NCBI GenBank assembly: GCA_012517325.1 | Contig: JAAYVF010000058.1 | Location: forward strand, 1-64,000 | DNA length: 64,000 bases | DNA from: Myxococcales bacterium | GTDB taxonomy: Bacteria > Lernaellota > Lernaellaia > Lernaellales > Lernaellaceae | Direction: 5' to 3' | In this document: positions 31,491 through 40,925 of the stretch, in pieces | Numbering within the stretch: the first letter of the stretch is position 1 | How the letters are laid out: each line of letters opens with the position of its first letter | Made by a program: the position numbers and the translations under genes | Notes under the pieces: model-generated | What the model saw: the letters and a program-made list of their open reading frames with translations, nothing else | Database searches by the model: none | Told to the model about the DNA's origin: nothing

Positions 31491-31522
31491 AACCGGCGGC
31501 GATCAGCCGTCGGTTTTTTTTT
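31491..31522 (+). terminator. Rho-independent terminator after the YHS gene
   Basis: Stem AACCGGCGGC/GCCGTCGGTT (10 pairs with one wobble), loop GATCA, then nine T. Confidence 0.9.
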
Positions 31523-31536
31523 GCCGAAAATCGGGA

Positions 31537-32198
31537 TCAGACGGTCAGCGGCCGGCCACGCGGGTGGGAATGCAACGGTCGATGCAATTGCTTTTCCAGT
31601 TCGGCGATGAAGGCCGCGTCGCCGCAGGGACGGCCGGAACGGGTATTGGCGCGGATTTCATTCAACCATCGCGGATCGTCCGCGTCCTTTAAAAAGGCCT
31701 GCCAATCGGCGGGAGCGGTCGGCAGTTCCTCGATCGTGAAAACCGGCGCACCGTCCAAGCCGCCGACGTGCGAACGGGCGCTGGACCATTCGTAATCCGC
31801 GGCCGTTTGCGTCAGTCCCAGGCGCACGGGATTGCGTTCGACGTAGCGGATCGCCGCCGGCAACAGTTTTTTTCGCAGACGCAGGAAGCGAATCGTCCTT
31901 GCCACAAATGGCCGGTCTCTCCCAAACGGTGATTGAAATATTGCGTGTAGCGCATGTGCGCCTGGTTGAAGATCAACGACAGCGAGTCTTCCATCTCGGG
32001 GACGATCACGAAATGGACGTGGTTGTCCAGCAGGCAATAAGCCAGCACCCGCGCGCCGTAAAAATCGACCTCGTGCGCCAGGATTTCGAGGTAATGCCGG
32101 CGATCGTCGTCGGTCAGAAAAACCTTTTGATGATAGTTGCCCCGCTGTTCCACGTGGTGCGGCAAACCGGGGATGACGACTCGGGCGATCCTGGACAT
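31537..32198 (-). pseudogene. REP-associated tyrosine transposase (RAYT), split by a -1 frameshift
   Basis: Residues 1-110, from the ATG at 32198, form the N-terminal part of a Y1/TnpA_REP transposase: VVIPGLPHHVEQRGNY, the metal-binding HxH in LLDNHVHFV (His60, His62), candidate catalytic Tyr84/Tyr87 and GHLWQGRFASC. The rest, LLPAAIRYVERNPVRLG to the typical RAYT tail TRSGRPCGDAAFIAELEKQL, continues in the -1 frame down to 31537. The switch point falls on A_AAA_AAC. Either a single-base change inactivated the gene, or both halves are joined by programmed frameshifting. RAYTs are single-copy domesticated relatives of IS200/IS605 transposases. Confidence 0.85.
31866..31872 (-). promoter_or_regulatory. 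In-phase A_AAA_AAC slippery heptamer in the RAYT gene
   Basis: Within a run of seven A, the zero-frame codons GAA-AAA-AAC contain X_XXY_YYZ in the correct phase. A -1 slip gives ...Cys-Glu-Lys-Asn followed by LLPAAIRYVERN, restoring the full transposase. Only a weak hairpin (GCGG/CCGC) follows. Confidence 0.5.
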
Positions 32199-32414
32199 GG
32201 CGCGAGATCATAGGAGCGAGGCGGCGCGGGGTCAAGAAAAATGGCCTGGACCGGCGAATTTTGGGCGGTTTTCAGGAAGGCCGGGGCGCGGCCGACCCGC
32301 GACGGCTGGAATCACGAGATACTTTTTTTCCTAGGCAAATTCACTTATTCTCGCCGAGAGGTTGATTCTTTGCTTTGGCTTCGGGTGCGCGCCGGAGGAG
32401 GTTGCTGAAACGCC

Positions 32415-33824
32415 GTGCGGATTCTGCTCGTCAATCCGCCGCCCTTTCATCGGGCGGTAACTTCCAGTCAGCGGATCATGGCGGAAAGCGCCCAATATCC
32501 ACCGTTGGGTCTGTTATACCTGGCCGCCAGCGTTCGCCGACAGGACCCGACCGCCGAAATCCGGCTGCTCGATGCCTACGATTTTCGAAATTCGGTGGAC
32601 GAGATCAAGCCGGTAATTCGTGAATTTCGCCCGGATATTCTCGGCCTGACCGCCAATACCTGGTTGTGGGGCGATTGTTTGGCCCTGGCGCAATGCGCCA
32701 AGCAAGCAATGCCGAAATTGCAGGTGACGATGGGCGGTTATCACCTTTCCATCTATCCCGGGGAATCGATCATGTCCCCGGCGGTGGATTCCATCGTCAT
32801 CGGCGAAGGCGAGGATGTATTCCCGGAAATGATCGCGCGTCTGACGGCCGGTCATTCGCTGGAAGGATTGGCCGGCGTATGGTTCAAGCGTCAAGGGCAG
32901 GTGGTTCGCAATCCACCGGCCGGCCGGATCGAGGATTTGGACCGGTTGGCCTTTCCGGAGCGGGAATTGCTGCCGAACCGGCGCCGCTACACGTTCAGCA
33001 CCGATCCGGAAGTGCGGACGACGACGATGCTTTCGAGCCGGGGTTGCCCGTATCAATGCCTGTTCTGCAATTCCTTCGGCCGGTATATCATGCGTTCGCC
33101 CGAAAACGTGGTCGCGGAAATGGCGGTTTGCCGGGCGCAAGGATTTGAATCGATCAATTTCGTCGATGACGGCTTCAATATCGATCTGGCGCGGACGAAA
33201 CGTTTGTGCGATCGAATTGAAGAAGCCTCTCTGGGTTTGACCTGGAGTTTTCGCGGCCGGGTGGACGGAATGGACGAGGAACTGGCGGCAAAACTTGCGC
33301 GGGCGGGTTGCCGGCGCGTCAATTTCGGGATGGAATCCGGTTCGGACCGTATACTTGGATTGATCGGCAAACGAGCCAGCGTCGCGGAGGGTCGACGGGC
33401 CGTCCGAATCGTCAAGCAAGCGGGATTGAGCCCGGTCGGGTATTTCATCGTCGGCTTTCCGGGCGAAACCGAAGCGGAATTTCAAGCGACCGTCCGTCTG
33501 GCCCGCGAGTCGCCGTTCGATTACGTTCAGTTCAACACCCTGATGATCTTTCCGAAAACGCGATTGAACGACCTGGCCGTCGAACAAGGAGTGCTGGCCG
33601 CCGATTATTTCGACCGCTACCTGAAAAACCCGGCCGGCCGCCTGATGATTCCGCTCTGGACGGCGGACCGGCCGCGCGCCGCACTGATTCGAATGATGCG
33701 CCGAGCTTATCGCAGTTTTTATCTGCGCCCTTCGTATGTGTGGGCCCGTCTTCGCGAGGTTCGATCCTGGCGCGAATTGCGAAAAAAAGCCCGGATGGCG
33801 ATCTATGCTTTTACCGGAGCCTGA
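32415..33824 (+). CDS. B12-binding-domain radical SAM protein (first of three)
   Basis: 469 residues, GTG start with GGAGGAGG upstream. The N-terminal cobalamin-binding-type Rossmann domain (residues about 1-165) shows VNPPPF, PPLGLLYLAA and TMGGYHLSIYP. The radical SAM barrel has the cluster motif CPYQCLFC (Cys211, Cys215, Cys218) and a later FGMESGSDRILGLIGK. Such enzymes often methylate unreactive carbons or form C-C bonds using adenosyl radicals. The start codon of the next gene overlaps its stop (TGATG). First gene of the 32.4-40.0 kb operon. Confidence 0.92.
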   Translation: MRILLVNPPPFHRAVTSSQRIMAESAQYPPLGLLYLAASVRRQDPTAEIRLLDAYDFRNSVDEIKPVIREFRPDILGLTANTWLWGDCLALAQCAKQAMPKLQVTMGGYHLSIYPGESIMSPAVDSIVIGEGEDVFPEMIARLTAGHSLEGLAGVWFKRQGQVVRNPPAGRIEDLDRLAFPERELLPNRRRYTFSTDPEVRTTTMLSSRGCPYQCLFCNSFGRYIMRSPENVVAEMAVCRAQGFESINFVDDGFNIDLARTKRLCDRIEEASLGLTWSFRGRVDGMDEELAAKLARAGCRRVNFGMESGSDRILGLIGKRASVAEGRRAVRIVKQAGLSPVGYFIVGFPGETEAEFQATVRLARESPFDYVQFNTLMIFPKTRLNDLAVEQGVLAADYFDRYLKNPAGRLMIPLWTADRPRAALIRMMRRAYRSFYLRPSYVWARLREVRSWRELRKKARMAIYAFTGA

Positions 33825-35464
33825 TGAAAAGCGAAACGACCAGCGAGCGTGAAAATTTTGACCGGGCACAACGGGTGAGATCTCGATTCGAACCTGGCGG
33901 CGCGGTGGCGGTCGGTTTGCTTTCGCTGGTGTTTTTCATCGTCGGTGCCGTTCTGCTTTGGGCGAAATGGCGGAACCAGGCGGACGGCCTGCTCGATTTC
34001 GCGAAAATGGCCCGCAATTACGAAATGCTTCTGCAAGGCTTTCCTTATCAGTACCGGGCACTTTATTACGGCTATTTTTACGCCGGGTTTTTGGTTTTGA
34101 TTTTGCCGCTCTATGCGCTCTGCCGTTCGGTGACGACGATTTTCGCGGTTCATTTATTGGCCTTCACCGCCGCCGTACCGCTGCTTTATCTGCTGGCGCG
34201 GCGGCGCCTCCCCGGGGTGGCTCTGCCGTTGGCGATCGCCGCGATGTATGTGTTAAGCCCAACGGTCGATTTGTTGACGATCGGAGTGTTGCGCTTCGAG
34301 GCAATGTGGTCGTTGGTTTACCTGCTGACGGTCTATTGCCTGTGGACCGGCCGCTGGCGGGCGGCGCTCTGGTTGACGACGCTCGGCTGTTTTTTGCGCC
34401 TGGACGGAATGCCGGCATTTTTCATTCTGGGATTGCTTTGGCGGCGGGAAAATCGTGTCATCGGCCGGTCGATGATCCGCCGGTCGATTTTCGTCGCGGT
34501 TCTGATGATCGCGGCAATGGTGGTGTTTCGCCTGGTGAGCGGCATCGCGCCCGAACTCGGGCAATCGCATCTGGGCGACGACGGTTTGAGCGGCCTGCTC
34601 AAATCGCTTGGGTCGGCGGCCGGCTATCGGCACGGCCTGCTTCTGCTGCAACTGCTGCTGTTGCCGTTATTGGCGCCCCGTTGGCTTTGGCCGGCCGCGG
34701 CGAGCGCGCTTTACATCTTGGCGAGCGCCGGAACATTTTACAAGTTACCGCTGGTCCATACCTTGCTCGTGACCGATAGCTGGTACACGCCAGCGCTTCA
34801 TACCCACGATACGATTCTCCTGCCGGTCTTGTTCGTCGCGGCGATTGAAGGATTGCGCAATGGGCTGGCCTGGCTCGAACGGCGGCGCGGCGCCCGTCGC
34901 TGGGACGCGCCGGCGCTGGCCGGGATTTTGGCGGTGCTGGCTCTTGCCGGGCACTGGTTCGGCACGCCGACCAATCTGGGCCCGGTTCCGCTGACGCCGG
35001 CGTTCAATCTGGATTATTACCGTCAGACGCCGCATAGCCGGGCGGCCTGGCAAGCCTTGGCTTTGGCGCCACGGGATCGGCCGGGTTTGATGCAATTCAA
35101 TTTCGCCGAACGCGCCTGGGATTACCCGCTGATCGAGGAGATTTATCCGAACACGGTCGTTTGGGACAAGTACGAGTATGCGCTGATCGATCTGTACGCC
35201 TACAGCGTCAATATGGAGAAGGACGAGCTGCTCATGAAGGTCGACGAACTGCTCGCACGCGGCGATTTTCAGGTCGAGCGGTTCGCCGATGGGATCGTGT
35301 TTTTCCGCCGGGGACAGCCCGACGCGAAAAACGAGGAGTTGCGGGCGTTCCTGGCGGCCGACCGCGAACGGTTGCGCCAAAACCTGCCGTCGCCCTATCG
35401 GGACGGCCCGCGCGAGCGTCAACGGGCGCTGGATCTGACTTTTTCGGCCGCCATGCTGCCGTAG
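33824..35464 (+). CDS. Polytopic membrane protein, DUF2079-like (GT-C fold)
   Basis: 546 residues; the start overlaps the preceding stop by one base. About ten hydrophobic helices (for example AVGLLSLVFFIVGAVLLWA) are followed by a soluble C-terminal domain that contains LIEEIYPNTVVWDKYEY and DGIVFFRRG, as in DUF2079 proteins. DUF2079 members have GT-C-like topology, and an acidic first loop (NQADGLLDFAKMA) would be the active-site position. It may add a sugar from a polyprenyl carrier to the product of this cluster; that role is inference. Confidence 0.75.
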   Translation: MKSETTSERENFDRAQRVRSRFEPGGAVAVGLLSLVFFIVGAVLLWAKWRNQADGLLDFAKMARNYEMLLQGFPYQYRALYYGYFYAGFLVLILPLYALCRSVTTIFAVHLLAFTAAVPLLYLLARRRLPGVALPLAIAAMYVLSPTVDLLTIGVLRFEAMWSLVYLLTVYCLWTGRWRAALWLTTLGCFLRLDGMPAFFILGLLWRRENRVIGRSMIRRSIFVAVLMIAAMVVFRLVSGIAPELGQSHLGDDGLSGLLKSLGSAAGYRHGLLLLQLLLLPLLAPRWLWPAAASALYILASAGTFYKLPLVHTLLVTDSWYTPALHTHDTILLPVLFVAAIEGLRNGLAWLERRRGARRWDAPALAGILAVLALAGHWFGTPTNLGPVPLTPAFNLDYYRQTPHSRAAWQALALAPRDRPGLMQFNFAERAWDYPLIEEIYPNTVVWDKYEYALIDLYAYSVNMEKDELLMKVDELLARGDFQVERFADGIVFFRRGQPDAKNEELRAFLAADRERLRQNLPSPYRDGPRERQRALDLTFSAAMLP

Positions 35465-35501
35465 CGGGCCGGCGACCGATCGAATAATACGGGAGGAATC
35501 G

Positions 35502-36929
35502 TTGGCGGTTTTGCAAGCGCGCGATCCGCGGGTGTTGCTGGTCGTGCCGCGCTACGCGGACCGGATCAGCAACGTCGCGCAGACAACCGTCGGACCGCCC
35601 TTGGGCCTGGCCTATCTGGCGGCCGCGCTGCGGCAACGCGGGATTCGCGTCGAAATCCTAGACGCCAACGCCGAGGGGTTGTCCGATGCCGCGACAGTGG
35701 CCCGCGCCATTGCCGCGCGGCCTGATGTGATCGGTTTGACGGCCGTCACGCCGACCGCCGATCAATGCGGACGGTTGGCCGCCGAATGGAAACGCCGGCT
35801 TCCCTCCGCTTACATTGTGATGGGCGGCATTCACCCGACGGTCGAGCCGGAAAAAACGCTGGCGCGCCTGCCGGCGATCGACCTGCTGGTGCGTGGCGAG
35901 GCCGATGTGCGCTTCGCCGATCTGCTGATCGGATTGCGCGACGGCAAGGCGCCGGCCGATTTTCCCGGTTTGGCCTGGCGGGAAGAGGGCGGATCAATCC
36001 GGGTCGCGGCGATCCCGCCGGAGCTGGCCGATCTGGATGCGCTGCCGTTTCCGGCGCGCGAGCTGTTGCCGATGGACCGTTACCAGGGGCCGGACGGGGC
36101 GCGTTTCACCACGATGATCGGGGCGCGCGGCTGTCCCGGCCGGTGCATCTATTGCAGCGTCAACCAGGCGTTCGGCGGCCGCCTGCGCCTCCGCCGGCCC
36201 GATGGAATCGTCGCCGAAATGCGCGAATGCCGCGAGCGATTCGACACGCGGTTGTTCGGTTTCATCGACGACACCTTCACGACCGATCGCGATTGGGTGC
36301 GGCAACTTTGCGAGCGGATGGCGGCGGCGGGCTTGCCGGAGCAGGCCCGGTGGTTTTGCCTGACGCGGGTCGATCGCGTGGACCGGGACCTGTTGGCCGC
36401 CATGAAAAGGGCGGGCTGTTTCAAGGTGGAACTGGGCATCGAGTCGGGCGATCAGGCCGTGCTCGATTACCTCGGCAAAGGGGTGTCGCCGACGCAAATT
36501 CGCGATTCGTTCCGCTGGGCCCGGCAGGCCGGTTTGCAGACGCTGGCCTTCGTGATGCTCTTTTCACCCGCCGAAACGCCCGCGACCCTGGCGGCGACCA
36601 AACGAATGATTTTCCAGGCCGACCCGGATCTGTTGCAGGCTTCGTTCTGCACGCCGTACCCCGGTACGCAACTGGCCCGGGATTGCGAACGACGCGGCAT
36701 CGCGATCAGCGACGATTGGAGCCGCTTCGTTTTCTTGACCGGGCCGGTGATTGAGCATCCGCTGTTTGGCCGGGAAGAAATGATCGCCTGGCAAAAAAAA
36801 TTACTGCGCGCCTTTTACCTCCGGCCGCGAACCATTTGGCGCCTCGCCGCCGCCGCGTTGCAATCCGGCGAATGGCGCGGCCTGTTCCGCGCGGCCCGGC
36901 AGGCGCTGCGCCGGCTCGGACGTAATTGA
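35502..36929 (+). CDS. B12-binding-domain radical SAM protein (second of three)
   Basis: 475 residues, starting at TTG 35502 because GGGAGG is well placed. The cobalamin-type domain has VGPPLGLAYLAAAL, ILDANAEGL and VMGGIHPTVEPE. The radical SAM motif is CPGRCIYC (Cys211, Cys215, Cys218), followed by FIDDTFTTDRDW and VELGIESGDQAVLDYLGKG. The C-terminal region is Arg-rich and may be membrane-proximal. It is only distantly alike to its two neighbours, so the three are likely to act on different positions or steps rather than being recent duplicates. Confidence 0.92.
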   Translation: MAVLQARDPRVLLVVPRYADRISNVAQTTVGPPLGLAYLAAALRQRGIRVEILDANAEGLSDAATVARAIAARPDVIGLTAVTPTADQCGRLAAEWKRRLPSAYIVMGGIHPTVEPEKTLARLPAIDLLVRGEADVRFADLLIGLRDGKAPADFPGLAWREEGGSIRVAAIPPELADLDALPFPARELLPMDRYQGPDGARFTTMIGARGCPGRCIYCSVNQAFGGRLRLRRPDGIVAEMRECRERFDTRLFGFIDDTFTTDRDWVRQLCERMAAAGLPEQARWFCLTRVDRVDRDLLAAMKRAGCFKVELGIESGDQAVLDYLGKGVSPTQIRDSFRWARQAGLQTLAFVMLFSPAETPATLAATKRMIFQADPDLLQASFCTPYPGTQLARDCERRGIAISDDWSRFVFLTGPVIEHPLFGREEMIAWQKKLLRAFYLRPRTIWRLAAAALQSGEWRGLFRAARQALRRLGRN

Positions 36930-36932
36930 ACC

Positions 36933-37916
36933 ATGTTGGAATTCTTCCGCCGTTTGTTCGCCAATCGCCCCGCGATGCTGTCGCTTTCGCTGGCGATCAC
37001 CGCGTTGTCGTTGTGGCTGGTTTTCGGCGCGGTCCGCTGGTCGGCGCTGGCCGATGCGCTGCGCGGGTTGTCGTGGTGGCCGTTCGCCTTCAGTCTGGCG
37101 GGATTGGCGGCCGGTACGCTGCTGCGCGCGGGGCGACTTAGGGTGCTGCTCCGGCGACGCGGCGTGACTTTTGTCATGGCGCTGGAAACCGTGCTGATCG
37201 GCTATCTGTTCACCACGCTGCTGCCGTTGCGGACCGGCGAATTGTTGCGGATCGCCTATCTGGGCCAACGTTCCGGCGCTCCGAACGCGACCGTACTGGC
37301 GGCGGTCGGCGTGGAGCGCGTGGCGGACCTGATCGCGTTGGCGCTGCTGGCGGCGGTTTTTCTTTCGGGATGGGCTGGGCGGCAGATCGCCGGTCTGCCG
37401 GTCGATCCATGGCTGCTGGCGGCGCTGGCCGGCACCGGGATCTTCGCGGCGCTGCTGGCCGGCCGGCTGGCGCGGCGGCGTTTCGCCGGCGGTTTGGCGC
37501 CGGCGGCGGGGCGCGGCGCGCGGTTGCGGCAACATTTTTTTCAGGGTATCGAAGCGCTCGGTTCGGGTCGCGAGGCCGGCCTGCTGATCGGGCTGAGCCT
37601 GGCCCTGTGGCTGCTCGTGTCGTTTTCGATGAAGATCGCTTTTCTCGCGGCCGGGCAAAACATCCCCTATGCCGCGGCGGTGGTGATCATGCTCGGGACG
37701 TGCTTCGCCATCGCGCTGCCGTCGTCGCCGGGCTTCATCGGCACGTATCATCTGGGTTTTGTCGCCGGCGCGCGGCTGGCCGGCATTCCGCCGGAGGTTT
37801 CCCTGCCGGTGGCGATCGTTTTTCATCTGGTGATTCAGGTGCCGTTTCTGCCGTTGGGCGGGATAATTCTTTTTTGCCAGCGGCGTAAGCTGCTGGCCGA
37901 GGCGACGGATGGTTGA
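36933..37916 (+). CDS. Flippase-like / lysylphosphatidylglycerol-synthase TM family protein
   Basis: 327 residues with about eight membrane helices. The pattern LGYLFTTLLPLRTGELLRIAYL and GVERVADLIALALL is typical of the UPF0104/LPG_synthase_TM family (MprF N-terminal half, AglD-type). Members move or modify lipid-linked head groups. It starts 3 bases after the second radical SAM gene and overlaps the following GT2 gene by 8 bases, so it probably handles the lipid-linked intermediate of this cluster. Confidence 0.83.
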   Translation: MLEFFRRLFANRPAMLSLSLAITALSLWLVFGAVRWSALADALRGLSWWPFAFSLAGLAAGTLLRAGRLRVLLRRRGVTFVMALETVLIGYLFTTLLPLRTGELLRIAYLGQRSGAPNATVLAAVGVERVADLIALALLAAVFLSGWAGRQIAGLPVDPWLLAALAGTGIFAALLAGRLARRRFAGGLAPAAGRGARLRQHFFQGIEALGSGREAGLLIGLSLALWLLVSFSMKIAFLAAGQNIPYAAAVVIMLGTCFAIALPSSPGFIGTYHLGFVAGARLAGIPPEVSLPVAIVFHLVIQVPFLPLGGIILFCQRRKLLAEATDG

Positions 37917-38586
37917 AACCAGCATCATCGTTCCCTGCCACAACGAAGCCGGAGCCGTTCGCGAGGTGCTGGCGGGAATCCGCCGCGCGGTTCCGGCGGC
38001 CGAGATCCTGGTGGTGGATGACGGTTCCGACGACGGCACCGCCGACCGGGCGGCCGAAATCGACGGCGTGCGCGTGATCCGGCTGTCGCCCAATCGCGGC
38101 AAGGGTCTGGCGTTGCAGGCCGGCATGACCGCCGCCGCGGGCCGGACGTTCGTTTTCATCGACGGCGACGGCCAGGACGACCCGGCGGATTTGCCGCGTT
38201 TGCTGCGGGAGATTGAGGCCGGGAGCCGATTCGTCAACGGCAGTAAATTCATCGGGACGATCGAACGCGGCGCGATTTCCCGGCCGAATTTCTGGGGTAA
38301 TCGCTTCATGAGCGGGCTGATTCGCCTGCTGTTCGGCGGCGCGGTGACCGATTCGCAGTCCGGATTTCGCGCGCTCCGGCGCGATCTCGCACAGAGCTTT
38401 CGGCTGCGGTCGGTGCAGTACGAAATCGAAACCGAAATGTTGTGTCAGGCGTTGAAGCAAGGGGTGCGGGTGACGGAAATCCCGGTGACGCGCAAGGCGC
38501 GCGCGGCCGGCGCGACCGGTTTTCGTCGCATCCGCAACGGCCTGCGGATTCTGTGGACCATCCTACGCGAACGCCTGATACGGTGA
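37909..38586 (+). CDS. Glycosyltransferase family 2 (dolichyl-phosphate mannose synthase-like)
   Basis: 225 residues. The GT-A fold is recognised by TSIIVPCHNEAGAV, ILVVDDGSDDGTA, NRGKGLALQAGM and the metal-binding region FIDGDGQDDP; SGFRALRR is a further signature. Short, without a C-terminal membrane region except for a weakly hydrophobic end. It likely transfers a sugar from a nucleotide donor to a polyprenyl phosphate, feeding a GT-C enzyme. It overlaps the flippase-like gene. Confidence 0.9.
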   Translation: MVETSIIVPCHNEAGAVREVLAGIRRAVPAAEILVVDDGSDDGTADRAAEIDGVRVIRLSPNRGKGLALQAGMTAAAGRTFVFIDGDGQDDPADLPRLLREIEAGSRFVNGSKFIGTIERGAISRPNFWGNRFMSGLIRLLFGGAVTDSQSGFRALRRDLAQSFRLRSVQYEIETEMLCQALKQGVRVTEIPVTRKARAAGATGFRRIRNGLRILWTILRERLIR

Positions 38587-38589
38587 ACC

Positions 38590-39993
38590 ATGCTGCACGT
38601 CGCCCTGATCAACGGTCCTTTGCCCGACGGCGCGCTGTTCATGCGCGAAGGCCGCTGCACCCAGCGGTCCTCGATCTGGGCCACCCAATGGCCGCCGATT
38701 TCCCTGGCTTACCTGGCGGCGGTCGTCCGCGACGCGGGCGCGCGGCCGTTCGTTTTCGATTGCCCCCCGGCCGGTCTCACGTTGTCGGGCCTCGCGGCGG
38801 CGTTGCGCGCGCTGGCCGTCGATTGGTGTTTGCTGGCCGTTTCCACGCCAACCGCGCGGGACGATTTGCGGCTGGCCGGCGAAATCAAACGCCGCTTGCC
38901 GGCGGTGAAAATCGGCGCGTTCGGCGTCCATCCGACCGTGCTCGATCGCGAAATCCTGGACGCGGCCCCGGCGGTGGATTGCATTGTGCGCGGCGAGCCC
39001 GAGGAAACGGTGCGGGAATTGCTGGCGCGCGAGCCGGCGGAAGTCGCGGGCGTCACCTGGCGCGACGGCGCGATGGCGCGGCACAATCCGGACCGGCCGG
39101 CGATCGCCAACCTCGATCGTTTGCCCTGGCCGGCGTGGGACGCGCTCGACACGGGCCTCTACCGCCTGCCGTTCAGCCGGCGCCGATTCCTGTGCGCGGG
39201 GCCGTCGCGCGGCTGCGCCTTCGGTTGTTCGTTCTGCACGGCCGGGGCGTATTACGGGCGGCGCGTCCGCTTCCGGAGCCCGGTGTCGCTGGCGGCCGAA
39301 ATCGTTCGCGACCGGCGCGAGTTCGGCGTGGACGATTTTTTCATGTGGGCCGAAACCTTCACGCTGAATCGCGCTTTCGTCCTCGAGTTGTGCCGGCGGC
39401 TGCGCCACGACGCGCCCGGCATCCGCTGGACTTGCAACAGCCGCGTCGATTCGGCGGACGAGGCGCTGTTTCGGGAAATGCGCGCGGCCGGCTGTTGGAT
39501 GGTCAGCTTCGGCATCGAATCGACCGACGAAAACGTCCTGGCGGCGATGGGCAAGAAAATCGCCCCGATCGATATTGAAAACGCACTGGAGGCGGCGCGC
39601 CGGGCCGGTCTGAAAACGGTCGGGCATTTCATCCTGGGCCTGCCGGGCGATTCGCCGCGCACGATCGCGCAAACGAGCGCGGATGCGCGCCGCTTCGATC
39701 TCGACTTCGCGCAGTTCTATGCCGCCGCGCCGTTCGTCGGTTCGCCGCTTTACGCGACTGCCAGCCGAAGCGGGATGGTGTCGGCGGAGGATTTCCCAGC
39801 CGTCGGCCAGCACCGGGCGACGCTGCGCCTGCCGGGCCTGCCGCCGGCCGAGGTGGATCGGGCGCTGCGCCGGGCGGTCTGGGATTTTTACGGACGGCCG
39901 CGCCAAATCGTTCGGGTGTTGCGTACGGTCGGGTGGGGCGTCGGCCGGCAGATCGCTCACGAAATCGGCAAGCGCTTGCGGTTCGGCGTTTGA
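38590..39993 (+). CDS. B12-binding-domain radical SAM protein (third of three)
   Basis: 467 residues. The cobalamin-type domain has PPISLAYLAAVVRDAGARP and GAFGVHPTVLDRE; the radical SAM motif CAFGCSFC has Cys209, Cys213 and Cys216. Later motifs are MWAETFTLNRAF and VSFGIESTDENVLAAMGKK. The N-terminus has a long insert (LFMREGRCTQRSSIWATQ) that the other two lack. It is the last gene of the operon and its stop is 3 bases from the stop of the convergent substrate-binding protein gene. Confidence 0.92.
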   Translation: MLHVALINGPLPDGALFMREGRCTQRSSIWATQWPPISLAYLAAVVRDAGARPFVFDCPPAGLTLSGLAAALRALAVDWCLLAVSTPTARDDLRLAGEIKRRLPAVKIGAFGVHPTVLDREILDAAPAVDCIVRGEPEETVRELLAREPAEVAGVTWRDGAMARHNPDRPAIANLDRLPWPAWDALDTGLYRLPFSRRRFLCAGPSRGCAFGCSFCTAGAYYGRRVRFRSPVSLAAEIVRDRREFGVDDFFMWAETFTLNRAFVLELCRRLRHDAPGIRWTCNSRVDSADEALFREMRAAGCWMVSFGIESTDENVLAAMGKKIAPIDIENALEAARRAGLKTVGHFILGLPGDSPRTIAQTSADARRFDLDFAQFYAAAPFVGSPLYATASRSGMVSAEDFPAVGQHRATLRLPGLPPAEVDRALRRAVWDFYGRPRQIVRVLRTVGWGVGRQIAHEIGKRLRFGV

Positions 39994-39996
39994 TCG

Positions 39997-40833
39997 TTAC
40001 GGCTTGTATTGCTGAAAAATACCTTGGTAGACGCTTTCCTCGACCGGCGCGAAACCGGTGATTTCCATCAACTGGCAGATCGGCAGCCCCGCCGGGTTCT
40101 GGCAGAAGTTGGTCGTCCCTTTTTGCAGCGCCGCCCAATCCGCCGCCGTGGCGTTGTTGCCGACCGCCACGATGCCGGTGTTGGGGATGGCCGGCGAGGT
40201 ATAGAGCGTCGCGAGTTGCGCGGCGAAGGGCAGCACGCCCAGGCTCTTGTATTCCTTCGAATCCACGAGCACCGCGCCGACCTCGCCGTTGTTCAACTTG
40301 CGCAGCGCCGCGAGGCCCGACATCGTCTGCACGGTGACGTCCTTGCCGAACTTGAGCTGCTTGCCCAGCACGACCCGTTCGACGTACTCCGGCTCGGCCA
40401 GGTGGGCGCCGACGAGCGTCTTGCCCTTCAGGTCGGCCAGCGACGCGGCGGTTCCCTTTTTCACGATGACGTAATACTGGATCTGCGCGCCTTCGTTGAG
40501 CACGATCTTGTTCAGCGGGCGCAACTTTAGTTCGTCTCGGTATTTCAGGTAAAAGCCGGGCGTGAGCAGGGCGAAGCCGGGCTTGGACTTCTTGAGGTAG
40601 TTGTAGCCGGATTCGGTCGTGTTGCAGTACTGCGCGTTGGCCGATTCGACCGGCCAGCCGGCGACGGCGGCGATCTGCTTGATCAGCTTGCCGACCTGCG
40701 ATTGCGCGGTGGCGTCGGCGGTCGGGCCGCCGGGGCGAATGACAGCCAGGTCGTGCGGTCCGGCCCAAACGACGCCGGCGAAAATCAGCAAAAACAGTGC
40801 GGCAAAAAGCCCGGTGCGAAACGAACGATTCAT
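39997..40833 (-). CDS. Periplasmic substrate-binding protein, PhnD/SsuA-like
   Basis: 278 residues behind GAGAGGT. The signal peptide ends VVWAG. The mature protein has the type II periplasmic-binding layout of the PhnD/transferrin-like group: SLADLKGKTLVGAHLAEPEYVE, GLAALRKLNNGEVGAVLVDSKEY and a C-terminal TGFAPVEESVYQGI. Such proteins usually serve ABC importers for phosphonate, sulfonate or metal-like ligands, but no permease or ATPase gene is near. Ligand unknown. It follows a TPR lipoprotein gene with 92 bases between. Confidence 0.8.
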   Translation of the reverse strand: MNRSFRTGLFAALFLLIFAGVVWAGPHDLAVIRPGGPTADATAQSQVGKLIKQIAAVAGWPVESANAQYCNTTESGYNYLKKSKPGFALLTPGFYLKYRDELKLRPLNKIVLNEGAQIQYYVIVKKGTAASLADLKGKTLVGAHLAEPEYVERVVLGKQLKFGKDVTVQTMSGLAALRKLNNGEVGAVLVDSKEYKSLGVLPFAAQLATLYTSPAIPNTGIVAVGNNATAADWAALQKGTTNFCQNPAGLPICQLMEITGFAPVEESVYQGIFQQYKP

Positions 40834-40925
40834 CGATTTACCTCTCGGCGGAATGCGTTTTTTCTCGGGCGCTCATGTTCGTCTTTCGCCGGGCGCGGGT
40901 CAAGTCGCCGGGTGCGAAACAGCGG

